From: Neocallimastix lanati (nom. inval.)
Taxonomy: Eukaryota > Neocallimastigomycota > Neocallimastigomycetes > Neocallimastigales > Neocallimastigaceae
Assembly: GCA_016946835.1 (NCBI GenBank)
Contig: JACVTC010000169.1
Location: 107,001 to 171,000 of the forward strand
Length of the DNA: 64,000 nucleotides
Direction of reading: 5' to 3'
Numbering within the stretch: position 1 is the stretch's first letter; each line of letters opens with the position of its first letter. A program made the translations under genes and the position numbers. Below the pieces are notes generated by a model that was not told the DNA's origin, ran no database searches, and saw nothing but the letters and a program-made list of their open reading frames with translations. Shown piece after piece: positions 17,414 through 29,769 of the stretch.

Positions 17414-19049
17414 TGGTAAAGAATGACTATAAATTACTTATTTTGTTATGTTTAGACATAACTTTGTTGAGTTGGTACCGAGATTAAAGGTAAACTTGGT
17501 TGGAAGCCTTTAATCTAATAACCTTATGGATATTATTTTATTTTTTAAATTAATTTATTCAAATTATAAAATATTATTTTATTATTAAACTTTTAATTAA
17601 TTATATTTTATTTAATATGTTTTATTATAAAGTTATCAGATTATTTGTAAATAATAATCTTACAAAAATTTAAAAAAGAATATTTTTTAGTTCTTTTGTA
17701 TTTTTGAAAAACAATATAAAATATTTAATAATATATTTTAATAATTACAAATTTAAAGATAACAATATAAAATATAATTTTAATATATAAAGTAATAGAA
17801 TAATAATAATATAAGATAATAAAAATATATAAAATAATATAATTAATAAAAAAACAATTTTTATAAATAATATTCAACTATATTAATTAATATAAAAAGG
17901 GATAATATTAATTAATATGTAATACAATATTAATTAGGTTATGAACGGTACAAGGATTTAAGGAGTACAAATTATATTTATAATTAAATAGTTATTTTTG
18001 TAGTATTAAAAATAAATTAATTTGTATCAAATCCTTGACAAACTTAACCATAATTAAGTTTATATTCTTTACTAATGGAACTTTCTTATATTCTTCCCTG
18101 AATTAAATTAAAAATTTTATTATATAATATTATAAATTAATTAAAATTATTATAATATTAATTAAAATCTTTATAAAAATATTTTTTATAAAATCATTAC
18201 TGAATCTTTATTAAATTAATATTAAAATACATATAAACTCTTCAAAATTTATATTAACAAATTCTTTATTGAATCTATATTAAAATTATTTTTATATTTT
18301 TATTATATTTTTATCAAATTAATTATTATTAACTTTCAATAACATTATAAATTAATATTAATTTTTATTAAACTTAAAATAAATTATTATTAAATAATTT
18401 ATTATCTTTTCTAAAATTCAATTAATATTTTTGTAAACTTTTAATTGAAAATTTTATTAAAAACTTTTTAATTATTTACTCCAGATATTATTTAATTAAA
18501 ATCTTTATAATATCTTTTTAAATAATAATTTTTTTTATTCCTTTATGGAATTTATATTAAACATATTGTTAATAATTTTAATTAACATTTAATTAAGAAT
18601 GAATTAGTAATTCTATTAATTAAATACTTAAATTCTTTTTCATTTCCAAGATATTAAACTTTAAAAATGAAATCGAATATAAATATCTGAAGTAAAAATG
18701 AAATCGAATATAAATATCTGAAGAAAATAACTTCTTCTAAAAAAAAATATATATATATATAACACAAAATAATAATAATAATAATAATAAAAATAAAAAT
18801 AATAATAATAATAAAATAAAAATAGTAATAATATTAGTAATAATATAAGTAATAGTATTAGTATTAATATTAGGAATAATAATAATTTAGCTAATAAAAT
18901 TTAATTAGTTTAATTAATTGAATAAATAATGTAATTACTTTAAAAATTAAATAAATAAATAAATTATAAAATTGTTATTGTGTAAATAAATATTTTAAAT
19001 CTTTATCTTTTGTGTATAAAAATTTTGTTTTTCTCAATGAACCATAACA
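17414..19049 (+). repeat. 5' LTR of element D (interrupted)
   Basis: TGGTAAAGAATG to GAACCATAACA. Interrupted at 17465-18040 by solo LTR F; without it the LTR is about 1055 bp. Has a tandem duplication of a 28-29-bp unit (about 18664-18721) that is single in the 3' LTR. Ends with a trinucleotide-rich (aat) segment. Confidence 0.75.
17465..18040 (+). mobile_element. Solo LTR F nested in the D 5' LTR
   Basis: TGTTGAGTTGG to CCTTGACA, 576 bp, flanked by AACTT (17460-17464 and 18041-18045). Removing it rejoins the D LTR exactly as in the 3' LTR (gacataac/ttaacc). Contains the inverted repeat GATTAAAGG/CCTTTAATC (about 17482-17514). No other copy of this family was seen in the window. Confidence 0.85.
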
Positions 19050-19056
19050 TAAGTTT

Positions 19057-19073
19057 TGGTGGAGATATCGGGG
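19057..19073 (+). promoter_or_regulatory. tRNA-type primer-binding site of element D
   Basis: TGGTGGAGATATCGGGG, 7 bases after the LTR end. Complementary to a tRNA 3' end ...CCCCGATATCTCCA plus CCA. Shares TGGTGGAGA with the B sites. Confidence 0.65.
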
Positions 19074-19294
19074 AAAAACAAAATTTTAATATTACATTAG
19101 ATAATTATTTAAAATATTAGTTATTAATTTAAAAATTTTTTTATGAAATAGTTTTTATAAAACATTTTTTTTTCCTAAAACCCTTTTATAAAGTTAAAGT
19201 GATAGATAAATTTTTTTTTAAAATTTGTTAATAAAGCTTTAATTAAATAACTTTTGATTAAGTTATTTTATTTTAATTGTTATAATTAAATTGA

Positions 19295-19520
19295 ATTAGT
19301 ATGCTTCAGAAGCAGTACTATTGTTGGGATTGTAGGAGTAAAAATTATCGACGTAAGTATATCCTTAACAATTTTTATATTGTAAGGCAATGTGCTACAA
19401 TATTCGTTTGAGAATAATTGTACTCTGTGCGTTTTATCCATGACACCGTAATAGGTAAGCTGTGTAAAACGTAAACGATTTTTACTAATCCTAACAATAC
19501 TATTGGAAAGTAGCCGGAAA
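19295..19520 (+). promoter_or_regulatory. D leader, first structured block with a long-range stem
   Basis: GCTTCAGAAGC hairpin followed by TATTGTTGGGATT (near 19319-19331), complementary (one G-T pair) to AATCCTAACAATA near 19485-19497. AGTAAAAAT..CG and CGATTTTTACT continue the same stem inward. The block is GC-richer than its surroundings and occupies the same place as the B leader block at 6370-6590. Probably an RNA signal of the genomic transcript. Confidence 0.55.
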
Positions 19521-19602
19521 TGCTATTTAATTATAATAATTAATTTTAAAATATTTAATTTTTAAGTTATTAGTATATATTAAAATTGTTATTAATTATA
19601 AA

Positions 19603-19930
19603 TTATAAAAAAAAATAAAAATTTTTTTTTAAAAATATATGTATTAAAATATTTTTCTTTGGGTAAATATTTATTCCAACAAAATTTTTTTTTTTAGGTA
19701 TCGGCATAATTATATACTTGCATATAGTATCTAGATAACGATATACGTAGTAGAGGTTATAAAGATATAAAAATAATTTTAAATTCGCAAAGTAAAACAG
19801 AGTGAGGTTGCATTGAAGCGGGGTAGTAGAGGTTTTAAAGATAAGGTTACGATATATCAAGAGTATGACTGACGGTCTTTAGAACGAGGTCGAACGACGC
19901 AGTAACTTCACTTGGGGGTTTAAAAAACGA
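19603..19930 (+). promoter_or_regulatory. D leader, second GC-richer block
   Basis: 19770-19930 is a compact GC-richer island corresponding in position to the second B block (6863-7110). I could not draw a clean set of helices by eye. The antisense open frame over it is AT noise. Confidence 0.3.
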
Positions 19931-20055
19931 TTTAAATATATAATATATGCATATAAAATAATTATTGATTCTCCGGATATAATAATTATATTATTTACTC
20001 AATAAAAAAAAAAAAAAAAAATATAATAATTTTTTCTTGAACAAAAGTTTTCTTT

Positions 20056-20272
20056 CTTTATTGTCGAACATAGTGTTTGAAATATAGTAAATATTAATAT
20101 TATTAACAATAATTTTATTTATTCGTCAAACAGAGTGCTTGGAATAAAAGATTCATTAATATTACAAAAATTTTTATTTATTCGTCAAACAGAGTGTTTG
20201 GAATAAAGGATTAATTAATATTATTACAATATTATTTTTTTTTATCTGTTAAACAGAGTGTTTGAAATAAAA
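20056..20272 (+). repeat. Four tandem hairpin units in the D leader
   Basis: Four imperfect repeats of ~55-60 bp (hairpins at about 20056-20087, 20117-20149, 20176-20208, 20240-20272). Each folds as TTTATTC..CAAAC, loop AGAGT, GTTTG..GAATAAA. Sequence changes in the arms are partly compensated (TTTATTC/GAATAAA against TTTTAT/ATAAAA), while the loop CAGAGTG is kept in three of four. Confidence 0.6.
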
Positions 20273-20441
20273 AAAAAAAAAATTTATACTATTTACAATT
20301 AATATATTTAATATATATATATAATTTTTTTTTACAAATACTTGGTAGTTTTGTTATTTTTCTTTAATCAAACTACTTAAAATAAAATATTAATAAATAA
20401 ATTAAATTCAAATTAGTTAAATACTAAAAATTCTGGTAAAA

Positions 20442-21355
20442 ATGAGTGACATTCATTTCAGAGAACTAGAAAGAATTAAAGGATATCGAAAAATTGTCTA
20501 AGGACAATTTAGATATCAAGACCTGGTGTTCTGATCTTGAACTTTGGGTAGAACTTGGTGAAGTGACAGATGAAAGAAAAATTTTCTTGGCTTGCGTTTT
20601 AACTTCAACAGGAGAACCGAGACAAATTATTCAAGAACTCGGAAATCAAATTAATACCAATGATAGTTCAATTGACAATGATGAAGAAGATAGCTCTTCA
20701 GGCTCGGAATCTTCATCTGAAAAGTTTTATCCTTCATTACAAGAGATTACTAATGCATTAGAAGAATTTTATGGCACTATAGAAGACCAAAATAATTTAT
20801 TAAGGGAATTACGATCTTTAAAAATAAAAAGAAATGAAAGGGTAAAGGATTTTAATGTCAAATTTAAAACCTTATACTTAACTAGATAAAAAGAGAAAAA
20901 GACATGTCAGTGTATTAGATTATGTTGATGCTTTAGAAAACAACCAAGAAGCTTGGAAACGAGTAGCATTGGAAGATGATTTAACTCTCTCAAAAGCTTA
21001 TCAAATCGCTGAAAAGGTAGACCGTTTGCAAAATAGGTCAACTCAAGGAAGTACCCAACTAAGGCAAAATTTTACATCTAATAATTCTTTTTCTAATAAC
21101 TATTCTCGTTCTAATCTTAGAAGTAGTAATACTAACAATTATAATAACCAAAAAAGTTTTGATAAATTAAGAATAGAAAGGTCTAAAGAAGGAAAAGAAG
21201 TGGAGGATTTATCAAGAAAAATGAAATATCTAACTATCAAAGCATGTTATTTCTGTAAAGAACAAAGCCATTTTCAGAGTAACTGTCCCAAACTTCGTAA
21301 AATTATACAGAAAAACCGGGAAGAATTAATTCAAGATGATCATTTAAATCAGTAA
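20442..21355 (+). pseudogene. gag: Gag of element D, two frameshifts
   Basis: The likely start is ATG at 20442 (MSDIHFRELERIKG); a 1-nt shift near 20480 moves it to the frame that is open from 20494 to 20889 (ELWVELGEVTDERKIFLA, an acidic Ser-rich insert, 'LRELRSLKIKRNERVKDFNVKF'). A second 1-nt shift near 20880 leads to the frame 20969-21355. There the zinc knuckle is canonical, CYFCKEQSHFQSNC (about codons 92-105 of that part). The end HLNQ-stop overlaps the pol frame at TTTAAAT. Homologous to B Gag by layout and by the end sequence. Confidence 0.75.
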
Positions 21356-24300
21356 GAAGGAGTAGAAGCTCTCCCATTGTCAATAAAACAGCTTCATTAA
21401 AATACCATCAAGAATCAATTAATAAAGAATTTAGTAATATTAAAGAAATATTAGATTCAGAAAATTTTAAAAATTCCAACCATTTAATAGCGGCTATGAC
21501 TAGGAATTCAAAGAGAAAAAGTGAACAAGTGGATAGTATTACACATGAAAGTGGAAGGAAGAGAAGTCATAAAAGCTTAAAGGACAATCCTATTACTATT
21601 TTAACTCCTGCCTTAAGGAAGAAACAAGAAGAAGAAATGACTAGTAAAACTCCACAAGAAAAGTATAAAAATCAAGTCAGCCCTTCTATACTAACTGAGC
21701 CTAGGATTGAAAAAGAAAAGATGAAAAAAAAAGCAATTCGTGATAAAGAACGAGCAGAGACAAATCAAATCTTAGATTCCGATTTCACTAAAGAAAATGT
21801 TACTGAAGGAAATAAGAGTGACCAAAATATTGGAAACCATATCTCCTTGACAAGACTTATAAATGATCAACTTCCTAAAGACAATATTCCGGAAAACAAA
21901 AATATACGAATATCCAGAAAAATTCAAATGCAAATAAATAAAGAACCTTACGATGTAATTGAAGATTTAAATAAGACTCAATGTAATATTACGTTTGGGC
22001 AACTTCTGGATGTATCACCTAAAATACGAACGCAAGTGTCTCATGGTCTTAGATTAGAAAGGAATCAAACTAAGGTTACTGGTGTAGTGGATAACATATC
22101 TGCAACCACTGTTATGGTAAATAACGTAAAACATACTTATAAAAGTCGAAGTCGTGAAGCACAGGAAGATGATGTGGCTATGGTAGATATTACGGTAGAT
22201 GGTGTTAAAGGAAAAGCATTAGTTGATTCTTGTAGTAATTTAAGCATAATTACTAAACAGTTTCTAGATAAACTTCCTAATAAATATGAACCTATTGGAA
22301 TTAGTTGTGGTAGGATTCGACTAGCTACCAGGAATGATGATTATTCTGAAAGCTATATTCTAAAAATTCCTATACAAATTAACAAATTCAATATGATTGT
22401 TAACTGTAGATTAGTTGAAAAAGAAGATCCATTTTATGATGTTTTTATTAATCTGAAAACTCAAATTGATCACCAATTATTCATTCATCCTATACTATAT
22501 AGCCTATGCCAGTTTACTCCTACTGGGTTGATTAATGTTATCACACTCATTAATAATGATATAGAAGAAGAAGAAAAATTGGTATGTGTATTAAGAGCTA
22601 TTAATTCTAATAGTGAACTAGAAAAGAAGAACTTAGAAAAGTTAGAAGGTTTACCTCCTATAGAATACATTCATCACGAAAAGTTTAAAAATACTCTTAA
22701 TAAAAATTATGTAGATGAAATTATTCTTCTACTTGAAGATAATATTGAAATAATTGCTACATCTACTGAAGAACTTACTCCTTCTAAATTATCTCCGCAC
22801 AAAATTAAATTAAAAGCCCGAGTAAGACCTACTAAACAAAGATTCTACCGTTTAACCAAATTAAAATCTGACATTTTAAAAGAAGAACTAACCAAATTGA
22901 TTGAAAAGAAACTTATTGAACCTTCGTACTCTGAATGGTCTTCACCAGTTGTCCTTGTACCGAAGCCTAACGGTAAATGGAGAATGTGTATAGACTATCG
23001 CAAGGTTAATGATGTCACTGAAAAAGACTCCTATTCCTTACCAAATATAGATGAAATTTTTGATAGCCTCGATGGTGCTAAAATATTTACTACACTTGAC
23101 CTTTATTCTGGCTATCACCAAATCTTAATGGACGAAGAAAGCGTTGAGATAACTAGCTTTACAACCAAGTTTGGAAACTATCAGTTCAAAGTTATGCCTT
23201 TTGGATTAACTGGAGCACCTGCTACATTCCAAAGGGAAATGAACAAGATCCTATTTCCACTTATCGGAAAGTGTGTGTATAACTTTATTGATGATATTTT
23301 AATTTATTCTCGTACCATCGAAGAACATCTAGAGCATATTAAAGAAGTTCTTAAGATTTTTAAAAAGTATCATTTAAAAATTAATATTGAAAAATGTAAA
23401 TTTATGCAAACTGAAGTAGAAGTACTTGGCCATAAATTAACTACAGAAGGTTTAAGTCGCATGGATAGTAAAGGTGAAGCTATTAGGAACTGGAAATCTC
23501 CTACTAATGTTCATGAGCTCAGATCTTTTCTGGGAGCAGTTGGTTACTATCGTAATTTTGTTAATAAATATTCACAAATTTCAGCACCTTTATACAAACT
23601 TTTAAAGAAAGGGCAAAAATATATTTGGAATAAAGAACAAGAAGAAAGCTTTAAATCACTTGAGGGTTTAATTAATGCACCTATATTAAAGTTTCCATAA
23701 TTTGACAAAGAATTTATAATAAGAACTGATGCCTCTTACGATGGAATAGGCGGAGTACTTCTGCAAAAAGATGAAGAAACAAAGATTGAGCATCCGGTTC
23801 ACTATATTAGTAGAACCTTAACTAAATCGGAGAAGAATTATGGAATTACTGATTTAGAAGGTGCTGCACTATATTATTGTTTAACTAAATTGAAACCTTA
23901 CATTATAGGTAATCCCATTAAAACCATCATATATACGGACCATAAACCATTAATAGGTTTATTTAAAAATAAAGAACCACATAATGCAAGACAAACTCGT
24001 TGGTGTCTAACTGCAAGTATGCTAGGAGTTGAGATAAGGTATGAAAGTGCAAGAAAAATGTCGTTGCTGATGCTCTCTCCATTAGCTACCAATATTAATT
24101 CTGAAATTGATGAAACCCTGTTATCTAAAATAATCAAGGAATTTCTTGAAGAAAAATTTACTGTTATTGATGAAGTTGAATATTTTATCGATGGAAATAA
24201 TTATCGTAAATTAATAACCAATACTGAAGAAAAATTAAAATTTATTTTTGCAGCACATAACGTAGGTCGTGAAGGATACTACAAGACATATCAAAGGTTA

Positions 24301-25250
24301 AAAAGATGTTATTATTGGAATAATATGATCAGCGATGTCAAGAGGGTAGTTAGTAAATGTGAGAAATGTCAACTGAACCGCCCTCAACCATATCCTAATC
24401 CAACTGAAGGAATTCCAACCCAAGTTGAAGGACCATTTGTACATATGGGTCTGGATATCATAGGTCCATTGGTTCAAACCATAAATAAAAATCAATATTT
24501 AATAGTAATGGTAGACTATTTCACTAAGTAGGTGGAAGCCGAACCTACAGAAACCATCACTGCAATGGATGTAATAAAATTTCTTATTAATGTATTTTCG
24601 AGGCATGGGATTCCACAGGTGATTACTACTGATAATGGAGTACAATTTACTGCGGACATGACTAAAATATTTCTTGATCTTTATGATGTCCATGTTAAGT
24701 TTACCTCAACCTATCATCCTGAGAGCAATGGCTTAGTAGAAAACAGAAATAAGGAGATAGGCAAATTATTGAGATTGCTAGGAACTAAATATAAGGATTG
24801 GGATGAAATCCTCCCTTCCGCTTTATGGGCTTTACGTTCTACTAAAAGCAATGTAACAAAATATTCTAGCTTTGAACTTGTGTATGGTCATGAAGATCAA
24901 CAACCCTTTGATATTGCAGCTCGTCCAACGAAAGATACCAAAGGAAAAACATCAGATGAAATAATACTTGAAAAATTTATTAATCACTATCGATGGAAAT
25001 TAGAAGCTGCCGAAAATGTCAAAAATGCCAACAAATATTGGGCAATTCGTAGACAAGAGAAAAATAGTATGAACAAAGGAAAAAGCATTAATCCTGGAGA
25101 TTTGGTTCTGGTAAGAAATCTATCAAGAACTAAGTTTGGAGCCTTACTTTGTAGGTCCCTTGAAGGTTATAAAGAAACAATTTAATACAGTTACTTTAGC
25201 AGATCCTAATTCAAGCGTACAATTGAACAGAAATGTTCATTTAAAGAATA
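21340..25250 (+). pseudogene. pol: Pol of element D: protease, RT, RNase H, integrase
   Basis: One reading frame broken at 23698-23700 (TAA, in LKF-P-stop-FDKEF) and 24529-24531 (TAG at the FTKWVEA position, where Trp is usual), with a frameshift near 25140 and a pair of compensating shifts near 24060-24090. Domains: aspartic protease with LVDSCSNLSII, in which the active-site Gly of D-S/T-G is Cys; RT with CIDYRKVND, TTLDLYSGYHQI, VMPFGLTGAPATFQ and FIDDILIYS; RNase H with RTDASYDGIGGVLLQK and YTDHKPLIGLF; integrase zinc finger HNVGREGYYKTYQR..CEKCQ; catalytic GLDIIGPL, TTDNGVQFT and STYHPESNGLVENRN. The C-terminal tail (NRNVHLKNITKYN) is readable only in the shifted frame and matches the short integrase tail left in B2. 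Inactive. Confidence 0.85.
21343..21349 (+). promoter_or_regulatory. -1 frameshift heptamer of element D
   Basis: T_TTA_AAT read in the gag frame two codons before the TAA stop; the pol frame is -1 and is open from just upstream (after TGA at 21337-21339). A short GGAG/CTCC stem follows (about 21359-21377). Same heptamer as in B. Confidence 0.65.
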
Positions 25251-25302
25251 TAACAAAGTATAACTCAGCTTCATGATAGCTTGAGTCTTCGTCGGGGCAT
25301 CT

Positions 25303-26026
25303 TGGTAAAGAATGACTATAAATTACTTATTTTGTTATGTTTAGACATAACTTAACCATAATTAAGTTTATATTCTTTACTAATGGAACTTTCTTATATT
25401 CTTCCCTGAATTAAATTAAAAATTTTATTATATAATATTATAAATTAATTAAAATTATTATAATATTAATTAAAATCTTTATAAAAATATTTTTAAATAA
25501 TAATTTTTTTTATTCCTTTATGGAATTTATATTAAACATATTGTTAATAATTTTAATTAACATTTAATTAAGAATGAATTAGTAATTCTATTAATTAAAT
25601 ACTTAAATTCTTTTTCATTTCCAAGATATTAAACTTTAAAAATGAAATCGAATATAAATATCTGAAGAAAATAACTTCTTCTAAAAAAAAAATATATATA
25701 TAACACAAAATAATAATAATAATAATAATAATAAAAATAATAATAATAATAAAAATAATAATAATAATAATAAAAATAATAATAATAATAAAATAAAAAT
25801 AGTAATAATATTAGTAATAATATAAGTAATAGTATTAGTATTAATATTAGGAATAATAATAATTTAGCTAATAAAATTTAATTAGTTTAATTAATTGAAT
25901 AAATAATGTAATTACTTTAAAAATTAAATAAATAAATAAATTATAAAATTGTTATTGTGTAAATAAATATTTTAAATCTTTATCTTTTGTGTATAAAAAT
26001 TTTGTTTTTCTCAATGAACCATAATA
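25303..26026 (+). repeat. 3' LTR of element D
   Basis: TGGTAAAGAATG to GAACCATAATA (724 bp). Compared with the 5' LTR it lacks the segment between two copies of TAATTAAAATCTTTATAA (about 18165 and 18490 in the 5' LTR), as expected from slippage between direct repeats. Purine-rich sequence is poorly kept just before it. Followed by GCTT. Confidence 0.8.
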
Positions 26027-26032
26027 GCTTTG

Positions 26033-26918
26033 TGTAAAGAATAATAATTAATTTTTATTAAAATAAAAAATAATTATTAATCTTTATTAAATAAAATAAT
26101 AATTATTTAATAAAATTTATTAACTTTATTACAAAATATTTTTAATATAAAATTATTATAAATAATTTAATATTAATATTGTAAAATTATTATTCTTTAT
26201 CATTGTATTAATTAATAATATTAAAATAATTAAACTTTAATATTTTTTATATTTGTTAAAATTCATTTGATAATTAAATGTTAAGTTTTAATTTAAATAA
26301 ATGTTACATTAATATAATTTTAAACAAATCTAATATAAATTATAGAATTATAATTTAGAAATAATTATAAATTTATATTAAAAATCATAATGTAACAAAT
26401 CAAATGAAAAAAGAATAATTAATATTTAAAAAATTAATTAAAATAAAATTAATTGAAGTTTTCCGATTGGAAAATATCGGTTTTTATTCAATTAACATAT
26501 GATTAATTTTATTAATAATTGATCATTAAACTTTTAGGTTTTTCTCCCAAATATTTTCCTAAAAAGTTATTCATTAAGATTTGGAACTTTACTATAAATA
26601 ATTCTTGATTTTCTTTATTTTGAAAATCAAGAGTTATTATTATAAGAATATAATTATAATAATAAACAAAATAAATTTTTAATTATTTTAAAAATAACAA
26701 AAATCTTAATAAAAATTATTTTTAATAAAAAATATTTTAATAAAAATAAAAATTTTATGAAATATTTGCCTAACTAAATATCTTATAATAAACTCCTCCA
26801 TCTATTTTGTGTGTTAAGTATTTTCTTTTATTTTTTTTATTCCTCGATTAATATTAATTATTAGTATTAATTGTAGAAAAGGATTAAATTTAATTAAGTT
26901 TAAATTTAATTCTTTACA
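26033..26918 (+). mobile_element. Solo LTR, diverged family A
   Basis: TGTAAAGAATAATAATTAA to TTCTTTACA (886 bp), target duplication CTTTG (26028-26032 and 26919-26923). It shares little primary sequence with the other A LTRs but keeps the plan: AACTTTTAGG (26529-26538) with CCTAAAAAGTT (26558-26568), loop CCAAATATT (26547-26555) with AAGATTTGG (26576-26584), TATAAATA (26593), hairpin 26602-26633, and terminal hairpin GGATTAAATTTAA/TTAAATTTAATTC (26881-26912). Inserted 2 bp from the end of element D. Confidence 0.8.
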
Positions 26919-26921
26919 CTT

Positions 26922-27548
26922 TGATACGGTACCACCTGTAAAATAAACTAATAGTTTAGGTCGGTGTGGACAGACTATTATTTATTTTACACAATTTTAT
27001 TATTAACACTATAATTATTAACTAAAGCACTAAAACTAAAAACTAATTTAATTTTTTGTTTTATAAAAATTCCTTTTTTAATATTTCTTATTTATCAAAT
27101 TTAACTATACTAAAAATCAACAATCACTTAACTGGGTACCGTAGGGTCCTTTACCGGAATGCCTACTAGCAGTTAAAATTTTTAAATAAAATTTAAAATA
27201 AAATTGTTTTATAAAAAATAACTATTCTAATAATAGTTATAATACTAATTAATAAAATATAAAATTTATAATAGTTATACTATACTATACTATACTATTT
27301 TCCAACTATCGTTCAATAGTTGAAAATTAACTCTTTTTATACTTTTTGAAAATTAAAATTTAAATTGAATAAATTGTAATAAACTAACTAAAATATTATT
27401 ATATATTTATAATTACATTTAATAATAAATTACATGAAATTTTATGAATTATTTTAATATAAAAACTATTTAAAACTATCTAATATTTCTAAAATAAATA
27501 AACAAAACGGCAAATTTTTGTAAACAAACGGAAAAGGCAATTTTTCTT
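26922..27548. other. Unassigned repeat-like region, starts TGATACGG
   Basis: Starts like the J and K LTRs (TGATACGG). Contains a long hairpin TGTAAAATAAA..TAATAGT / ACTATTATTTATTTTACA (about 26937-26993) around a GC-richer loop, a less AT-rich patch at 27130-27165, and an (ACTAT)n microsatellite at about 27273-27298. I could not place the right end. No gene. Confidence 0.35.
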
Positions 27549-27793
27549 TGATTATTTTAATTTAACTAATTTATGACTAATTATTTTTAATTTACAAAGT
27601 TTCATGATTCAAAGTGAGTAATAATGATGTAAATTCTCCAATTAATTTAGTCATAAATTTTTGAGAAAATTATTTAAATTAATAATTTGGAATACATTTA
27701 AATTTATATTAAAAATTTGGAAAACATTTTTATCCATAATAATTTACATTACATTACATTTAAATACGTATTCAAATTATTAAATATTTTACA
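27549..27793 (-). mobile_element. Solo LTR, family H
   Basis: TGATTATT to AAATATTTTACA on the plus strand; matches the H 3' LTR at 60173-60454 apart from a 33-bp tandem duplication there. Both ends are TG/CA. No target duplication seen; the right side abuts LTR K2. Confidence 0.6.
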
Positions 27794-28269
27794 CCACCAT
27801 AAATTCCATAATTTAGTAATTTAGTGAAAATTAGGTTAGAAATTATTTGATGAAATCTTATTGGTTAATAATAATTTAATAATATTATATATAGTTAGTA
27901 AATAATAATAGTTTAAAGAATGGTTCTTTTATTAATTTAGTTTTATTAATAATTTAACCTATAAATATGTTTATTAGTATAGTTTAGCGTAGTTTTATAT
28001 TTAGTTTACATTAATAACATAAGAGATTTTAGTAATTAATTATATTTTAACTAGTTAACAAATATTTATATTGATGATGTATTTTTATTGATGAATGATA
28101 ATAAATAAATAAAATAAATAGACTAAATATTAAAATGTGAAAATTATTATTGTGTGTATTATTCTATATAATATTAGAATATATTATTTTGTCAATTATT
28201 CCCTACTGTTATCGTCCAAATAAAATAAAATAAATATTGATATTGATGTTTAATAAAAATATCGTATCA
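27794..28269 (-). mobile_element. Solo LTR, family K (K2), left end eroded
   Basis: Reverse-orientation relative of 46705-47168: ends ATATCGTATCA at 28269 and shares the segment gacaaaataatatattctaatatta (here reversed) and the ttaggtt..attggt segment. The expected TGATACGTGA at the left is missing. Confidence 0.55.
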
Positions 28270-29769
28270 TACTGATAAATAATGAAAATTAAAAAATTAA
28301 AAATATAATTATAAAACGGAATTTAAAAATAATAAATAATTAAATTATAATAAAGTAATTAATTTTTAGATTATAAACATTTAAATTATAAAATATATTA
28401 AATATTTAAATAATACATAATTAATAATAATTAGATTAAAATAATGTAAAATAAACAATAATTGTTAATTTAATTGTTTATTATTAATAGTTAATTTATT
28501 ATTTATAAACAGAGTATAAATATAAAAATTAATATAAATAGAAATAAAAATTAATAGTTTTAAAAATAGTTCTTAATTAGCCATTATAAAAATTAGATAA
28601 TATTAATAATAATATTTTAAAATGATTATTTTTAATAAATTATAATTTTAATAAAACAAAATGTATTAATAAATCAATAACTAATTGGTTTAATTATTTC
28701 AAATTACTTAATAAAATATTTAAATAAAATTAAAATAACTTTTATTTTTTTTATTAACTAGTATATCTAGTTATATTTGAACATGAAAATAAAGACTTTT
28801 AGTAAGAAATTACTAAATTAACTTTATTTCCAATATGTTTCAGTGTGTGAAAAAGAACAAAACAATAATTATTAAATTGTAATAATTTTCAAGATTACAA
28901 ATATTCCAATTATAATTATTATTGATTCCTTATTAAACTAAACTTTCCTATATTCTTCCTTCATGGAAATTCTAAAATATTGATAGTAAATATTATTATT
29001 CTTCTAAAAATTTCTAAAAGATTTCTATATTAAGAATCCCTTAAATAAATTCTATAAAATTTTAGAAAATTCTAAATAATTAAAATAAAAATATTAGTTA
29101 ATTATTAATATATATATAAAAAAAATTTTTTTATTTATTCAGAATAAATTAGTAATAAATATATTATATATTTTAATTATTATTATCAATTGAAAAAAAA
29201 AAATTTGTATTAGTAATATAAAAAAAAAAAAAAAAATTTTTTTTATTCCCCTAATAAAATTTAAACTTATTAGTAATGACTTTCTAATGTTTTCGAAAAG
29301 ATTTTATCATACTTATTCAATTATACTCTTAATAAATATAAAATATATTAAATAATTATTAAAATTAATTTCAAAAATCCTATTTTTAATTCAAACTCTT
29401 TTTTTTTTTTTTATTGAAACTTTACAATTAAAATAAAATTGAAAAAGTATAAATTGACCTATGTCTACTCGATAAAAAAAACAGAGTCTTTCCTTAGATT
29501 ATAATAATACTATTAACAATATTAAAATAATAAAAATAATATTAATAATAAGAAAATTTTTTTTAGTTTAGTTTTAAATAGTATAGTTTTAAATAGTTTA
29601 GTTTTAATAGTTAGTTATTTAATTAAATTTTTTTTAGTTATAATAGTTTAGTTAATATTATTAAGTAATTTATTTAGTTAAATAAATAAAAAAAAATAAA
29701 ATAAAAAAAAATAACAAAATAAATTGTTTATATTGTAATCCTTTTATTTCTTATATAACCGAACATCCG
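28270..29769. other. AT-rich region with an E-like LTR remnant
   Basis: No gene. 28915-28985 resembles the E LTR (aaactttcctatattcttcc). Several A runs and T runs (29220-29245, 29399-29413) and a purine block end near 29765. Probably old LTR material. Confidence 0.35.

Larger units (their letters stand above)
17414..26026 (+). mobile_element. Element D: full-length but inactive Ty3/gypsy retrotransposon
   Basis: 5' LTR 17414-19049 (with LTR F nested in it), PBS 19057-19073, structured leader, gag 20442-21355, pol to about 25250, PPT region, 3' LTR 25303-26026. Target duplication GCTT (17410-17413 and 26027-26030). The reading frames carry at least two nonsense changes and several frameshifts, and the LTRs differ by a ~330-bp deletion, so it is old. 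It is the closest RT-bearing relative of B in this window. Confidence 0.85.

Noticed and set aside
20056-20272. CRISPR-like array (repeats with spacers)
   Set aside because: Only four degenerate units, unequal spacing, eukaryotic retroelement leader context, and units fold as hairpins within the element.
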